A stretch of 64,000 nucleotides of DNA from positions 124,001 to 188,000 of the forward strand of contig JBAKBP010000708.1 of NCBI GenBank assembly GCA_037953745.1. The letters are read 5' to 3'. Source of the stretch: Lithodes maja (Eukaryota > Arthropoda > Malacostraca > Decapoda > Lithodidae). The notes beneath the pieces are model-generated. The model worked only from the letters and a program-made list of their open reading frames with translations. It did not search any database and was not told where the DNA came from. This document shows, in pieces, positions 20,738-32,207 of this stretch. Each line of letters starts with the position of its first letter. Position 1 is the stretch's first letter. Position numbers and translations under genes: made by a program.

Positions 20738-20879
20738 TACATACATACAAATTTAAAGACAGCTTCATTCACAGAGAGCGTGGTTTTAGTCTCTTTACTG
20801 TAGTCGAGTACAATAAAGACTTGCCACAATACAGCCCCATCATGTCATCACAGTGGCAGATGTATAGCTCTAACAGTGT

Positions 20880-21343
20880 CTCAAAGTCCCCTTGTAGCAC
20901 TTGCACCTGACAAATACACACCACACCAGCCTTAACTGCCTTACTACGGCAGTAAAAGAAATCACCGTAATTGCTACAGAGGCCGACTGCACGACCGAAG
21001 TGGCGTGTGGTGGTATCGCTGCATCCCTATACCAGAGAGAGAAAGGCCGACTTGTGCCAGCGGGCTGTGAGAGTAAGACACTGGGGAACCATAGGGAACA
21101 CCATTATGCCCAATGTATCCAACTGCGTGTTGTACAGGGTGACTAAAAGGGTGGATAATGTGCTGAAGAAATCCGACTGCAATGGTGGCGCTGCTGAGAG
21201 GGCTGCGGATGGAGGAAACATCGGCCCAAGGCTAGGAGACCATGGACCGAAGACCTCCTGTCCCGCTGCCCTCTCATATATGGTTCTCACCACACCCTAC
21301 CTCCCCCCGGGGAGGTGCAGCCCCAGGGACTATCTGGAGGCCA
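20880..21343 (+). repeat. Dispersed repeat R2
   Basis: Includes GGCTGTGAGAGTAAGACACT and GGAACCAT blocks, found again inverted at about 57735-58055. Short frames are not conserved between the two copies. Class unknown, possibly a composite SINE. Confidence 0.5.
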
Positions 21344-21567
21344 GGTGATGGGCTGGTCTATCAGAGCGAGAGCTGAGCGATCTCTGCCATACCCATAGCT
21401 TACTCTGACTGTTCCTTTTACTGTACTTATATATCTTCTAGATCTCAAGTGACGGCGTCTTTTCCGTGGGTTGACCTCCCTACTGCCAACCTAAAAGTTG
21501 GCAGATTGGGAGCCAAAGCGTCACATTTTTTCCCTTGCCCCTCAACTTTCCCTTCATAATTGCTGAG
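21344..21567 (+). mobile_element. SINE-L 5' half, cut at the DIRS boundary
   Basis: Plus-strand copy with a complete head (GATGGGCTGGTCTATCAGAG) and body to CATAATTGCTGAG, then an abrupt change at 21568. The missing 3' half does not reappear after the DIRS element, so DNA was lost with that insertion or later. Confidence 0.8.
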
Positions 21568-23135
21568 AGGCATTTCTGATGAGGCAAGCTTTGCTTCTGA
21601 CGTTCCCTGCGTTATTTTCTTCACTTAGTGAAGTTTTTTCTGGGTTCCGAGTCAGTCTTCCCTTTGTCGGAAGTTTTTCTACAAGTGGTGTGTTGGCGAT
21701 GGTTCCTGTTGTGATATTCCCAGTGTTTTGTGTATATTTCAACTTTTCCTATTCCGTCTACTTAGGCCTAGCCAGCCGCTCGTAGTTTTGCCACATGTAC
21801 AAGTGTTATTGTTTATTATGTATAAATATACCCTACTGTGCCATGTGTGTCCGGGTTTTAGTTGTGTATTGGCTAATTCCTCGGACTATGTTTGTTTCCT
21901 GGTTTAGTTGTGTATTGGCTAATTCCACGGATTATTATGTAATCTTAGGTTAGTCGTGCGTGGCTTCCTTCGTGTACAGTGTACGTTCAGATGGTGTCTG
22001 ATCGGGGTGGGTGTCCTTCCGGCGGGTTTTTTCTCGGTTTCACCATGATAAAACCCGGCCGAGAGCCGTGTTAGGCCACACGTGGTTTTTAACACAGGTT
22101 TGTGTCCCCGGCGATGAGGTGTCTGTGGCTCTCCAGGACTGCGTCTCTGTTGGTACCTGGTTTCAGGCCCATTTTGATTCCCGGCGGACTGGCTGTTCCC
22201 ATCTATAAAACTTTGTTCTTGCGAACATACGTTATGTAGTTTTTCTACCAGGTTTTACAAAAAAAACACATGAAAAACCTAGCTGTTGTTAAGGGCTTTC
22301 CTACCCGGCGATCTTTTACAAAGATGTGGGGACAGGAACTTATGGGGTTAACGTTTGACATCTCACCCGGCGGGTGTACCTTGGAAGGGTGGGATAATCT
22401 ATTAAGTCATTCAGTGAATTAACCATTCCATTCTTAAGCAATACTGTTTGTATCGCCGCCTTTATTTTTACGGCAATTGAAGGTTCAATTAGAGTTAAAA
22501 TCGTTTTTTTCACACCCGGCGGGTGCTCCTAGTTGGAGGAAATAAGGAATTTTCAAATTCATTTTCGATTTAACTACTTAATTCAGTGATACATTTAGGT
22601 ATCGCCGCCTTCAATTTTACGGCGATCTTTTTGTGACAATTCGTTAGAAATCAGATCTCGTGTCAGCCTGCCCTGTGTTATTATACAAAAAATATTTCAA
22701 GGGCCGGCGTCTTTATGGGGGGTTGTTTTTGTTCCATTATTGAATCTTGAGACAGTCACCACCAGAAAGACTATAATCGCCATGCTGGACCGATATTATG
22801 TCAGAGGGTATTCTTCACTTTCTTCAAAAGATTTGTTTAGATATTCTGAAACCCCGCCGCGTAGCGAGCTGTGTTCGTTGTGTCATCACATCTCGTTATC
22901 CGGTGGGCTATTAACACTTGTGTGCGAACATGTTGGATTAACCTTATGAGCATTAATTCCTGGAAATTTTCTTTTTTTCCAGAGCTGGGCTCCGGCGGAC
23001 CAATACAGACCCGGCGGTAGTTTCCACACCAGTCTCTGTCATGGCTACCGTGGCCCCAGTCTTTGCTTTATGCACTACCCCTGCTTGTGCTGGTATCCCT
23101 ATTTTTGCGCATACCCTTTGCATAAGGTGTGTTAA

Positions 23136-25660
23136 ATGTCTAGTCTAGACCGTTCAAGGGGTCTCTGGGTTATGCGTAATTGTTCTTTTTGCTCCCAATT
23201 AGCTATAAAAGTCCTTTGCGATAATGATAAGACCGCAGCAGTAGCGTTACGAGAAGTAAGGCAACAGATGTCAGCCTACACTACGATTGTTGCTCATAAA
23301 TCACTTCAATGTGATAACGTCCCTCTTTGGGATAAGTTATTATTTGAACACCCTCCCCCTAAACGTTCCTCTAGAGTCACGAGTCATACACCAGCGGAGA
23401 CTGGTCAGGGTTCTGTATCTTCTGCGGCTACACCCAAACGTCCACGAGAGCCTACACCTCCGGCATCCGCCTCATCATCTCGGGCGAGATCTCGGTCCAG
23501 GTCACCTCTCAGACAACAGTCATCTAGTCTTGCCTCTTCACCGGCGAGTAAGAAGAGTAGGACGGAAAGTTCCACCAGTGGTCACGGCGATGATTCCTCG
23601 AAATCTAAGAATAGTTCACGATCACATCGTAGCCATAAATCCTCCAAAAAGGATTCACATAAAAGAAAGTCCTCCCTACATTCACAAGTTCCTAGTACCT
23701 CTCTTCATACCTCTACCCCAGACAGAGTTTGTGTTAGGTCTCAGGGGTCCAGTGAGGTGCCTGTCCTTAAAGAGGATTTACCCATAAATATTTTTACCCT
23801 GGAATTAGAAAATTCGGGGGGGGTTCAATTCGTGATAATGTGTCTGACTCTCAAGAGAGTGTAGGCCAAGGCCTCGGGGTTTGGCGTTTTGCTCAGCCAG
23901 GGTCCGACCACCCACGTTCGACTCAAACGAGTCACACAGTAGCTGATGTCCACAGGGACGCGGCGATCCCATCCTCTATTCCTGACTTGTCTTGGCAGCA
24001 AGGTACCCCGGCTTCGGAGGGATCTTCTCAGGAAGAGAAAGACGAAGTTTCAATAATTTCGGAAATGGAAGGGCAAGAGTCAGGCTCAGGCTTAGACGCC
24101 GCGCAGGATATTAATGATTCACCTGTAAGTTCATCTTCAAATCAATTTGTTACTGCACAAGAAATTAATGGGCTGCTTACTCAGGCTTTATCTAGATTTT
24201 TTGGCCAACAACAGGAGGCCCCCACGATCGACTTGGGGGCTCCCACGACAAGTTCTACGGTACGGCCTCTGATGACTTCGATTGTCTTATCTAAGATCCC
24301 TAACCCTCCCACTATGTCAACATCAGTAGCTACCAAGCCTGCTACGGCGGCATTAACAACTTCCAATGTCAGGGTCATCACGGATGTTAATCCACCCCCT
24401 CTAGACAAAGCACCTGTTAGAAAGGTAGCCATGCCCTTGCTTTATGGACCAGACGAGTCTTGGGTCCTTTTGACCCCCACTAAACCAGAGTTGGCCCAGC
24501 CTACCTTGTCAGGGGAGCTCCCAGTACCGAGTGAGTGGGTCATCCAAGGCAACAAATCAAAGAAATTAAGGGCCTTGGATAATTTGGGAAATGTACTAGA
24601 TGTAAACATTAAGGCTATACCTAGTTATTATCACCAGGACTATTTTGTGTATGCTACTAAGCCAGCTTTACCCCCTGCCTCAGCTTCAAAGCTATTTTCA
24701 GACTGGTCTAAGCTGGATGGGTTTAACGATATTAAGACTTTGTCAGCTCTCACTCCTGAACTTGATTTACAGACCGTCACAGACGAAGCAGCTAATCCTG
24801 TTTTGAAGGTGGGGCAGTTGGGTCCAGGACCTTGGGTAGATTGGGAAATAGAGGCTCAAAACTTTGCAACAACATTTACTTCGAAATCTTCCCACCAGAT
24901 CCCTCAAGATACTCATTCGTGGTTCTCCATGCCTGTAGGGTCTGCAGGCGGAGTCCCGTCAGCTTTGTTTTCTTTCCTAGCTGCCCCTAAAATTAATCTT
25001 TGTGAGCTGAAAGACCCTTTCACTACCCCTACCCCTACTCACCTAGACAGAGAATTTAGGCTCAGGGGGAAAGCTTTTCGCCTGTTCTCCCAATACATAG
25101 TGTCTCAACAGGTGGCTAAGTCTTTACTACGGTCTACTCAGGCAATCGCAGATGCGGATGCCAGAAGATCGGTTGAATTGTCCCGGCGACTGCTCCTCCA
25201 GTCGTCAATCCAATCCTTGGGTGACATACGCACCGCCTTGCTTGAGGCGGTACGAGCAAGACAAGATCTCAGAATGTCTTTAGTTCGCAAGCTACCTGAT
25301 CGCATTGCGAATCAGGTGGTCATGTCACCAGTGCTTACTCCCTCTCTAATGTCCCCTGAAGTGTGGAGAACAGTGTTCAATATGGCACAGGCTTTTAAGC
25401 ACAGTCCCACCCCTTCTAAGAAACCTACATTTACCTTTCCCAAACCCAGGCCAACTACTAAAGCTCAGCCAGGGGGATCTAAACCCTTTCTTCCGCCTAA
25501 ATCTTCCCACTCCTCCCAAGGTCAGTACAGGCATAAACAGGGTAGGTTTTCAGGTCAGAGAGGACGCGGCCAGCATAAGCCAGGTCAGGGCCAGTCATCG
25601 GCCAGCACCAGCCAGCCGGCAAAGCGTCCAGCACCACCAACCCCACCATCAAAAAACTAA
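23136..25660 (+). pseudogene. DIRS gag-like ORF with a frame break at a G-run
   Basis: ATG at 23136 opens 242 codons: a Cys-containing start, then a Ser/Arg/Lys-rich region (SSRARSRSRSP, HRSHKSSKKDSHKRKSS). The frame ends at 23864. A second frame, open through the 8-G run at 23816-23823, continues to the stop at 25660 (over 600 codons) with a globular middle (about 24400-25400) and a basic Gly-Gln-rich tail (RGRGQHKPGQGQ). Adding or removing the proper number of Gs would fuse the two. The arrangement suggests one DIRS ORF1 of about 840 residues, disrupted by homopolymer slippage, a sequencing error or programmed frameshifting. RNA packaging is inferred only from position and basic composition. 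Confidence 0.7.
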
Positions 25661-25677
25661 AGTCTCTCTCACTCCCG

Positions 25678-28148
25678 GTGCCAACTTTAAGGCCGGAGGA
25701 CCCGAGGGTAGTACAGCCGGCGAACCCTTGTCTGCTAACTGGGTCGTTCCGAACGTGTCACCAGGCATGGCCATTAAACACTTGGGCACGGATGGTGGCT
25801 CGCAAAGGCATCACTTGGCGGTGGCTCCGGCGACCTCGCTTACGTCAGCCGACAACGGCGAATTTTGTTTCTTTAGAGGTGGAGTCACTGGTCCAGGAAA
25901 TGATTGTCAAGAATGTCATCATCCCGGTCCCCCCAAATTACCCTGTATTCACGTCCAAACTATTTTTGGTTCCCAAAAGGGACAGTGTTCAGATGAGGCC
26001 GGTCGTAGACCTGTCTTACCTGAACCTTCACATTCACAACGAATCTTTCAGAATGTTAACTGTACACCAAATCAGGCTAACACTTCCGCCGGGAGGTTGG
26101 ATGTGCTCACTAGACCTGACAGACGCCTATTGGCACGTATCGGTCAACAAAAGATTTCAAAGGTTTTTGGCCTTAAGGATCAGGCACCAAAATTTTGTTT
26201 TTCAAAGGATGCCGTTCGTTTTTTTTTTTTTTTTTTTTTTTGTCTATATTCCAACTTACTTCCTCTCGGGCATAGGCTGAGAGCCTTAACATTCACCGCT
26301 TTACAATGAACAGTGAAGCCTGTGAGGTCTTGTTCCAGTCTAGGGAGTGAGACATGTGAAGCACGTAGAGTACAACGAGCACCTGCCATCTTGCCTTCAC
26401 ATGAGGCACGGTGCTCACTCATGGCCCGAAACGACCCCATCTCTGAAGCCATCTCGTTCCCGTGCTTCACTGTCTCACCCTCTACACTCGGACTCTCACA
26501 CTTACACACACACAACGCCACCTGTTGAGCAGATAACTCACCAGGCATTGCACCCCTATAGCATATTTTGAATATGGGAATATTCATACAGTGCTATTTA
26601 ATCAGGGAACAATGAGGGTATTTTATTGACGTTTCGGTGGGCTTTGTGGTAATGCACTGATACTAGGTACAGCACAAATTCCATCCCAATAATATCTTCC
26701 CATTGATACATCGGGATTTGAACCCGGGACCTTTGGATTACCAGGCCAGTGGCAAGACCACTCCACCACACCTAGCACCTCGATTATTCACGAAATTAGT
26801 CCGGCAAGCCCTGATGCCATTGTTAAAACAGGGGATCAGAGTGTTGTGGTATCTGGACGACTGGCTGGTGGTGGCAGAGACACAACATTTATGCATAAAA
26901 CATGTCAATATTATTTTAAATCATGTCAAAACTCTAGGCTTCAAGGTAAATCTGGTAAAGTCAAACCTTGTTCCCTCACGAGTAATTCAGTGGATAGGGC
27001 TGGTCTGGGACACAGCCGCTTTCACTCTGAGTCAGAGTGTGGACAATCGCAACAGGTTTCGCAGGAAACTGTTCATGTTTCTTCACAGTCTGACTACGAC
27101 GCGAAGGGTCTGGGAATCTCTGGTCGGCTCTCTCAACTGGATTCAACTAACTGTCAAGTTGGGCCGGTTGAAAGTAAAACGACTAATATTGGAAGGCAAC
27201 AAATATTTCCCGCTCTTACCGGCGGGAAAATTATGGCCCATCCCGAAATTAATCCACACCTTACTAGCGGTCTGGGCAAAGAGGGAAACGTTGTACTCAA
27301 TAATGTCATGGATTTCTCCTCCACCAACGGTATGGATAGACACGGATGCGTCAGGCACAATAGGTTGGGGATTTCAATCAAATCAGGGGCACCAGGGTCA
27401 GGGGCTTTGGTCCCACTTAGAAATCTCTCACATCAATGTCAAAGAATTACTAGTCCCCTTGTATTTCCTTCAGGCTCACGGCCCGGCATTACGGGGCAAG
27501 TCGGTGGCCTTCAGAATGGACAATCTGAATGCGGTTCACTGTATTCAGAAGCAAGGATCAACGAGGTCCAGGAGGTTGCTAAACGTGTCGGAAGAGATTT
27601 TTACTCTAGCCAACAGACTAGAAATTTACCTTCACGCATCTTATCTCCCAGGCGTAGCGAACGTCTGGGCAGACGCTCTGTCCCGGAGACAGAGCACAAC
27701 AGTAGAATGGGAGCTCAAGCAACCCATTTTCAACCTATTGATTGCAGAGCTCTCCCATCCACAAGTGGATCTTTTTGCGTCCGAGGAGACTCACAAACTC
27801 CCTCTATACCTCACCCGCCGGTCGATAACGCCGGCAGGGGGGCCAGACGCCCTAGTGACAGACTGGAACAGATGGAGCTCCATCTATCTGTTTCCACCGC
27901 CAGATGCGTCACTAATGTGCCACGTAGTGAACAAACTACGAGATTATCGAGGCTTAGTCTCGCTAATCGCGCCCCTGTGGCCGGCGCAGTTGTGGTACCA
28001 GCAATTGAAAACGTGGTGCCCGGACCCGGTATCGCTCCCGGTCGGGTATTTCCACTTAGACACGATTGGCAACCTAGCGACCTCGCTGACTTTTGCATTA
28101 TGGACATTCAGAAGGCCAAGTGGCTGGCACCATACGGTAGAGATGTGA
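25678..28148 (+). pseudogene. DIRS reverse transcriptase/RNase H ORF, interrupted by a SINE
   Basis: The first RT part (25678-26220) has VPPNYPVFTSKLFLVPKR, MRPVVDLSYLN and CSLDLTDAYWHV, and ends at the MPF motif. A minus-strand tRNA-SINE follows. The RT resumes at 26775 with APRLFTK and the catalytic box WYLDDWL. RNase H follows with WIDTDASG, INVKELL, FRMDN and NVWADALSR, so the D-E-D-D set is present. A further segment (VDLFASEETHKLPLY ... YLFPPPDAS ... PLWPAQLWYQQL) looks like the Dam-methyltransferase-derived domain of DIRS pol; this call rests on motif shape only. Stop at 28146-28148. Confidence 0.88.
26221..26774 (-). mobile_element. tRNA-derived SINE (T1) inserted in DIRS RT
   Basis: The poly-T at 26221-26240 is the complement of the A-tail. 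The opposite end (26705-26770) is a tRNA-like head with anticodon-loop-like CTGGTAA and B box GGTTCAAATCC, resembling tRNA-Thr(GGU). A second copy lies at 59596-60084. The insertion separates MPF from APRLF in the RT, with no clear target duplication. Confidence 0.85.
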
Positions 28149-29080
28149 CTAATAAATTAATCAATCAATATACTCAGTCTACGAAACGTCAGTATCACTC
28201 ACATTGGCAAGCCTTTACTTCCTGGATTGTCAGAACGTAACAGAATGTGCCGTCAGTGGCTTTAATTTTCAATTACTTGAATTATCTGTTTGAACAGAAA
28301 CATTTATCGGTGGTAACATTAAAAAATCACTTAACTGCAATTAGAGTGCCCTTTTTAGACCTGACAGGTCTTTCCATACCGGTGGCGGAAGAAACAGGTT
28401 TTATGAGAGCTTGTTTTAAACTTCGCCCACCTCCCCGTCAGCTCATGCCTACTTGGTCTCTCGACAAAGCTTTGTCTTTACTTCACTCTCGTCTGTACCA
28501 AAATACTGCAGACTTTGCTTTACTCTTAAAAAAGGCGGTTTTCCTTATGGCTTTGGCCACCGGGAACAGAGTGTCTGAGCTGGCGGCGATGAGCAACACA
28601 CCCAATTGCCTTAGGTTTGGTAGACTTAACGAATGTATTTACATTGCGCCTTCCCCAGGTTTTGTAGCCAAGAATGAGCACAGTGCACACGTGTTTTCAG
28701 AGTTCACGGTGCCAGCATTAAAAAGGGGAAAGGTGCATCATAATCTATGTCCAGTGCAAGCCCTAACCAAATATTTGAGAGTAGCTCCTCTAAACCCCCA
28801 AGGTGCTTTATGGGTAGCAAGTACGGGTAAACGCTTACTTAAACGGCGATTAGCCTCTCTTCTGGTCGAAGTCATTAAAGAGAGTAATCCCGGCGTGGTG
28901 GGTAGGGCCCACGATTTACGCAAATGGGCAGCCTCTTTACGTTTCCTGAAAAACTTTTCAGTGGAAGATATCGCGTCCACTCAATTGTGGGCGTCTAATC
29001 ATACGTTTTTGTCTAGATACTTGTCAGTTGCTCTAGACAAACCTTCCTTACCATGTATAGCTTTAAGGCAGAGGGTCTAG
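28100..29080 (+). pseudogene. DIRS tyrosine recombinase with one in-frame stop
   Basis: The frame starts at ATG 28100 (MDIQKAKWLAPYGRD), overlapping the end of the RT frame by 49 nt as in other DIRS elements. An in-frame TAA at 28238-28240 breaks it after the N-terminal core-binding start (YTQSTKRQYHSHWQAF), then it stays open to 29080. Catalytic residues are visible in order: Arg in GNRVSELAAM, His-x-x-Arg in AHDLRKW, a further His in WASNHTFL, and Tyr in LSRYLS. The recombinase would integrate the circular DNA form. With the stop uncorrected the protein is truncated, so the copy is probably inactive. Confidence 0.88.
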
Positions 29081-29644
29081 GTGGCCCTACAGTCACTTTT
29101 GTTTATTTTCACAAAGGGGGGGGGGGGGGGTGCAGTCAGTTGACATAGGACACCCTAGACCCCGCCGGAGTATGAGAGCTGTGATACAAATGTAAGGTTA
29201 ATGTGATATAAAATTTTCTCAGAGAGAAATTGTGCTAGTACAATGTTAGTACAAAACAACAGGGTTGTTATAGTAGTGTTAACTGCGAAAGCAATTTAAT
29301 TTTAGAATCAGTGGAGATCCTTTGCAATTTATCTCCACGATTATGTTGGGGTTTATGATGTGCACATATAAGCTTATAACTTGTTATTTTTGTCACCACT
29401 CGTTGAGTGGGGTGCCTTTGTAACTACAGATCTGTGTTCAGAATCTTTAGGGTTACCCATTTTGTCAGGCAGGCTTCTTTGAAGCACGCACCTGCCTGAA
29501 CCCCCTTTTTCTTGTATTTTTTCGGCGACGCCAATGATTAAATATATTTTTCAAGAATAAGAATACTATGTGGTTGTTTTTATTATCTACTTTTCTAGAG
29601 TTATGATATGATTACGAATGTCCCCCTCCAGTCTTAGAAATCAG

Positions 29645-29752
29645 GCATGTTCGTCAATGATGGAGGGGCCACTAATAAATTATAGGTTTGACTCCTGTAA
29701 GGAGATAAAGAAAACCTAATATTTAGTAGTGGCCCCGTAATCATTGACGACT
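29645..29752. repeat. Palindrome resembling DIRS internal complementary region
   Basis: TCGTCAATGATGGAGGGGCC on the left is mirrored by GGCCCCGTAATCATTGACGA on the right, around CTCCTGTAAGGAG. The right half is repeated inverted at 30106-30172. A palindrome of this kind is what the joined ends of an inverted-repeat element would look like. Confidence 0.75.
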
Positions 29753-30097
29753 GGGGCCCTCCCGACCGTCCCCTTCCCATTCGTTGATGTATTAAGGATC
29801 TTGGTTTACTTGATATGTCAGTGAAGGAGGAATGACGCCTGAATCAGCGTCTGGTCAGAGATCCACACAAGTACATCCACGATATGATGGAAAGCTTATT
29901 AGATAGTTATTCTTATTTTCTTTTTATTTTTATTTTTTACGAAGTTTTTTCGTAGTGAGAACCCAATTCATAATGACTGAAGCCATGAGTGAGGTCGCGT
30001 GCGCTCATGATGAAGGCTCCTCAGTTTTTAAATGCTCTGCGCGGTAGATTCAAACTACGGCGGATTAGTGTTTGAAGAGGATGCCTTATGTAATAGG

Positions 30098-30172
30098 CAT
30101 GTTCGTCAATGATTACGGGGCCACTACTAAATATTAGGTTTTCTTTATCTCCTTACAGGAGTCAAACCTATA
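30098..30172. repeat. Right terminal repeat of the DIRS-like element
   Basis: GTTCGTCAATGATTACGGGG through GGAGTCAAACCTATAAT, the reverse complement of 29681-29752. Similarity stops at about 30172, 47 bp before exon D. Confidence 0.75.
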
Positions 30173-30219
30173 ATACATACAATACACCTGATCTGATCTT
30201 TGTAATTCTCTGCCTACAG

Positions 30220-30326
30220 CATTGTACCAACAGTGATTGACATAGTGGTGGCAGTAATATACTTCACCACAGCCTTCAACTACTGGTTCGGCATCATTGT
30301 CTTCGTCACTATGGCTTCATACTTAG
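30220..30326 (+). CDS. ABCB6: ABCB6-like transporter, exon D
   Basis: Acceptor GCCTACAG ends at 30219, donor GTGAGA begins at 30327. It takes two bases from exon C (AA + C, Asn) and leaves one base. The 36 codons form two membrane helices: IVPTVIDIVVAVIYFTTAFN and WFGIIVFVTMASYL, matching the ABCB6 stretch with N..PT..D and the short FN.WFG turn. The intron before it is 10.3 kb, 8.6 kb of which is the DIRS-like element. Confidence 0.93.
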
Positions 30327-30483
30327 GTGAGAATTAAAAACTTTATTATTTTAGTTTACAGTCGTAGTTAAGTTTCAATAAATTATCCAATATTGACTTA
30401 GTCATTATTTAGGAAGTAGCTTACTGGTGATAATATAGAAATAGCTCTGTAAACTTGGATCGATTATTCTATCTGTCTATCTA

Positions 30484-30597
30484 TTGCCTGACGCCGTGAT
30501 CCCCGAAGGGGTGGCCACGAACGAACCGCCCCCATGCACCTCTGTCCCCAGTCAGTCGACGCCCCTCCCCCCAACCAGCACCGCCTTCGATTATCAA
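30484..30597. repeat. GC-rich repeat R4
   Basis: ATCCCCGAAGGGGTGGCCAC and the following 80 bp are nearly identical to 32831-32936. No coding or RNA structure beyond a small CCCCGAAGGGG hairpin is seen. Confidence 0.8.
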
Positions 30598-30657
30598 AAT
30601 TGAAATGATTGAGGTTAGACATAACTTTGGAATGTGACTGTGTTTTGCTTCCACCAG

Positions 30658-30699
30658 CCCTCACAACTGCCGTGATGGAGTGGCGAACAAAATACTGGT
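30658..30699 (+). pseudogene. Relic copy of the start of exon E
   Basis: After an acceptor-like CCACCAG, the next 41 bp translate (with the G left by exon D) to ALTTAVMEWRTKYW against ALTTAVTEWRTKYR in exon E. Identity is about 30 of 38 bases over the best part. Of the eight differences, six are synonymous third-position changes and two fall in a single codon (Thr to Met). Similarity then stops and there is no donor site. It lies 1.25 kb upstream of the real exon. Confidence 0.7.
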
Positions 30700-30884
30700 T
30701 AATTCTTTCATTCATTTATTCCTTTTTCCCTTCACTTACTGATATATTTATTTGATAGATTGATTAATTTGTTCCTTTATGTATTCATTCATTCAGTGAT
30801 TCCTCTATTAATTTTTCATTCAGTCCCTTAACAAGGAACTAGGAGTTATTATAGATTATATTTTTTCACCAACTAACTTTACTT

Positions 30885-31830
30885 CTAAACTCAATTAATG
30901 AAATCAACAAATACATGTAGCACTCCAAAGACTCGAACCTAGAATACTCACACCGAAATTCCGTGCATTTATGCATTACGCTATCAAAACAAAGGTCATG
31001 ATCAGTGGAGTAGGGCCCGGAACTCTGGAAAGATGTGGCGACTTCCCATGTGCAGTTTGTGGTAAGAAGGGAGTGGGAAGTAACTTGATTCAATGTTGCG
31101 TCTGTAGTGACTGGGTACACTAGAGGTGTAGCGGGGCGAGAGTACCTTTCATGAGAATCATAGACTTTGAATGTGCAGTGTGTATGGGAGAACTTATGTT
31201 GTATGACCCGCCTGATAGTATCGATTTTGGCAGTGTAACAGCTGGAGTGTGTTAATAAATGTTTCTATTTGGGCGATACAGTTTCCGATGGAGGTGGCGC
31301 TGAAACTGGTTCCATTGCTAGTCAGAAGTTGCAGGGGGAAGTTTAAAGAGCTGTTACCACTCCTGACCATAAGAGGACTCTCACTTCACCTTAAAGGGAA
31401 TGTGTATACCTCGTGTGTTAGGAGTGCAATGACCTATGCCTCGGAGACGTGGCCGGTTAAAGTAGAGGATATTAATAGAATGGAACGGAATGAGAAGAGA
31501 ATGGTGAGATGGACATGTGAGGTTAACCTCAGGTATGGGCTATCGAGCGAGGAACTACGAAGGCGTCTGGGTATTAGGAGCATCAGTGAAGTGATACACA
31601 CGAGCAGACTTGGTTGGTTTGGACGTGTGGAGAAAATGGATTATCAGAACTGGGTGAAGAAATGCCGGACTGTGAAAAGGGGGGGAGCTGTGCGTAGGGG
31701 TAGTTCTAGAAAGACTTTGGTGCGATCTCAAAACAAAGAACTTGACAACAGAGGCAGCCCAAAACAGTGTCGCCTGGAGTGCTGCCATATAGGATGCGAG
31801 ACAAACCACACTCTCTGTGGATGAAACGGT
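30885..31830 (+). pseudogene. T2 SINE fragment followed by RTE-like LINE C-terminus
   Basis: A minus-strand T2 tRNA-SINE fragment occupies 30885-30994. From 30995 the plus strand encodes the RTE-like RT C-terminal part: GLRVN-type start lost, then the Cys-rich insert (PCAVCGKKGVGS, CCVCSDW), SCVRSAMTYASE, RLGWFGRVEKMD and the GAVRRG tail. Several stops and shifts make it a dead fragment. Confidence 0.82.
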
Positions 31831-31909
31831 CTTTAAACTTGTATGTACTGTATGTACATTATATGAGTATTATACATCCGTCCATTAATTTCTTCCTTCG
31901 TTCTACCAG

Positions 31910-32085
31910 CTCTGACTACGGCCGTGACTGAGTGGCGGACAAAGTACCGGCGCCATATGAACCTGGCCGATAACGAACAGAGGTCCAGGGGTGTCGACTC
32001 CCTGTTTAACTTTGAGACGGTCAAATATTATGGAGCAGAGGAGTACGAGGTGAACCGCTACAAGGAGTCACTCTTAAACTATCAG
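31910..32085 (+). CDS. ABCB6: ABCB6-like transporter, exon E
   Basis: Acceptor TCTACCAG ends at 31909, donor GTAAGG begins at 32086. Phase 1 in, phase 0 out. It encodes AVTEWRTKYRRHMN, then SRGVDSLFNFETVKYYGAEE and the helix ending SLLNYQ. VTEWRTK(F/Y)RR and the VDSL(L/F)NFETVKYY box are strong ABCB6/ABCB7 signatures, in the long cytoplasmic loop of the transmembrane domain. Confidence 0.95.
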
Positions 32086-32207
32086 GTAAGGTGGTTGAGT
32101 AAATGGCTTGGAGTTTCAATAGCAATTATTATTCCAAATTTACTATACAGATTAACTTGCTCATGTAGTAATTATTATGTTCCTTCCAACAACCAACCAT
32201 ACTCCTA

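Larger units (their letters stand above)
21568..30172 (+). mobile_element. DIRS-like tyrosine-recombinase retrotransposon
   Basis: Order seen: leader with CGCCGCC/CGGCGG motifs, a gag-like region, RT/RNase H, a segment resembling the DIRS methyltransferase-like domain, tyrosine recombinase, a palindrome like an internal complementary region (29645-29752), and a right terminal repeat (30098-30172). DIRS elements replicate by reverse transcription and integrate a circle with the recombinase instead of an integrase. DIRS1-like elements are known to be common in decapods. The left boundary at 21568 is inferred from the broken SINE-L, and no left inverted repeat was found. Defects: a frame break in gag, a SINE in RT and a stop in the recombinase. 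Confidence 0.85.
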
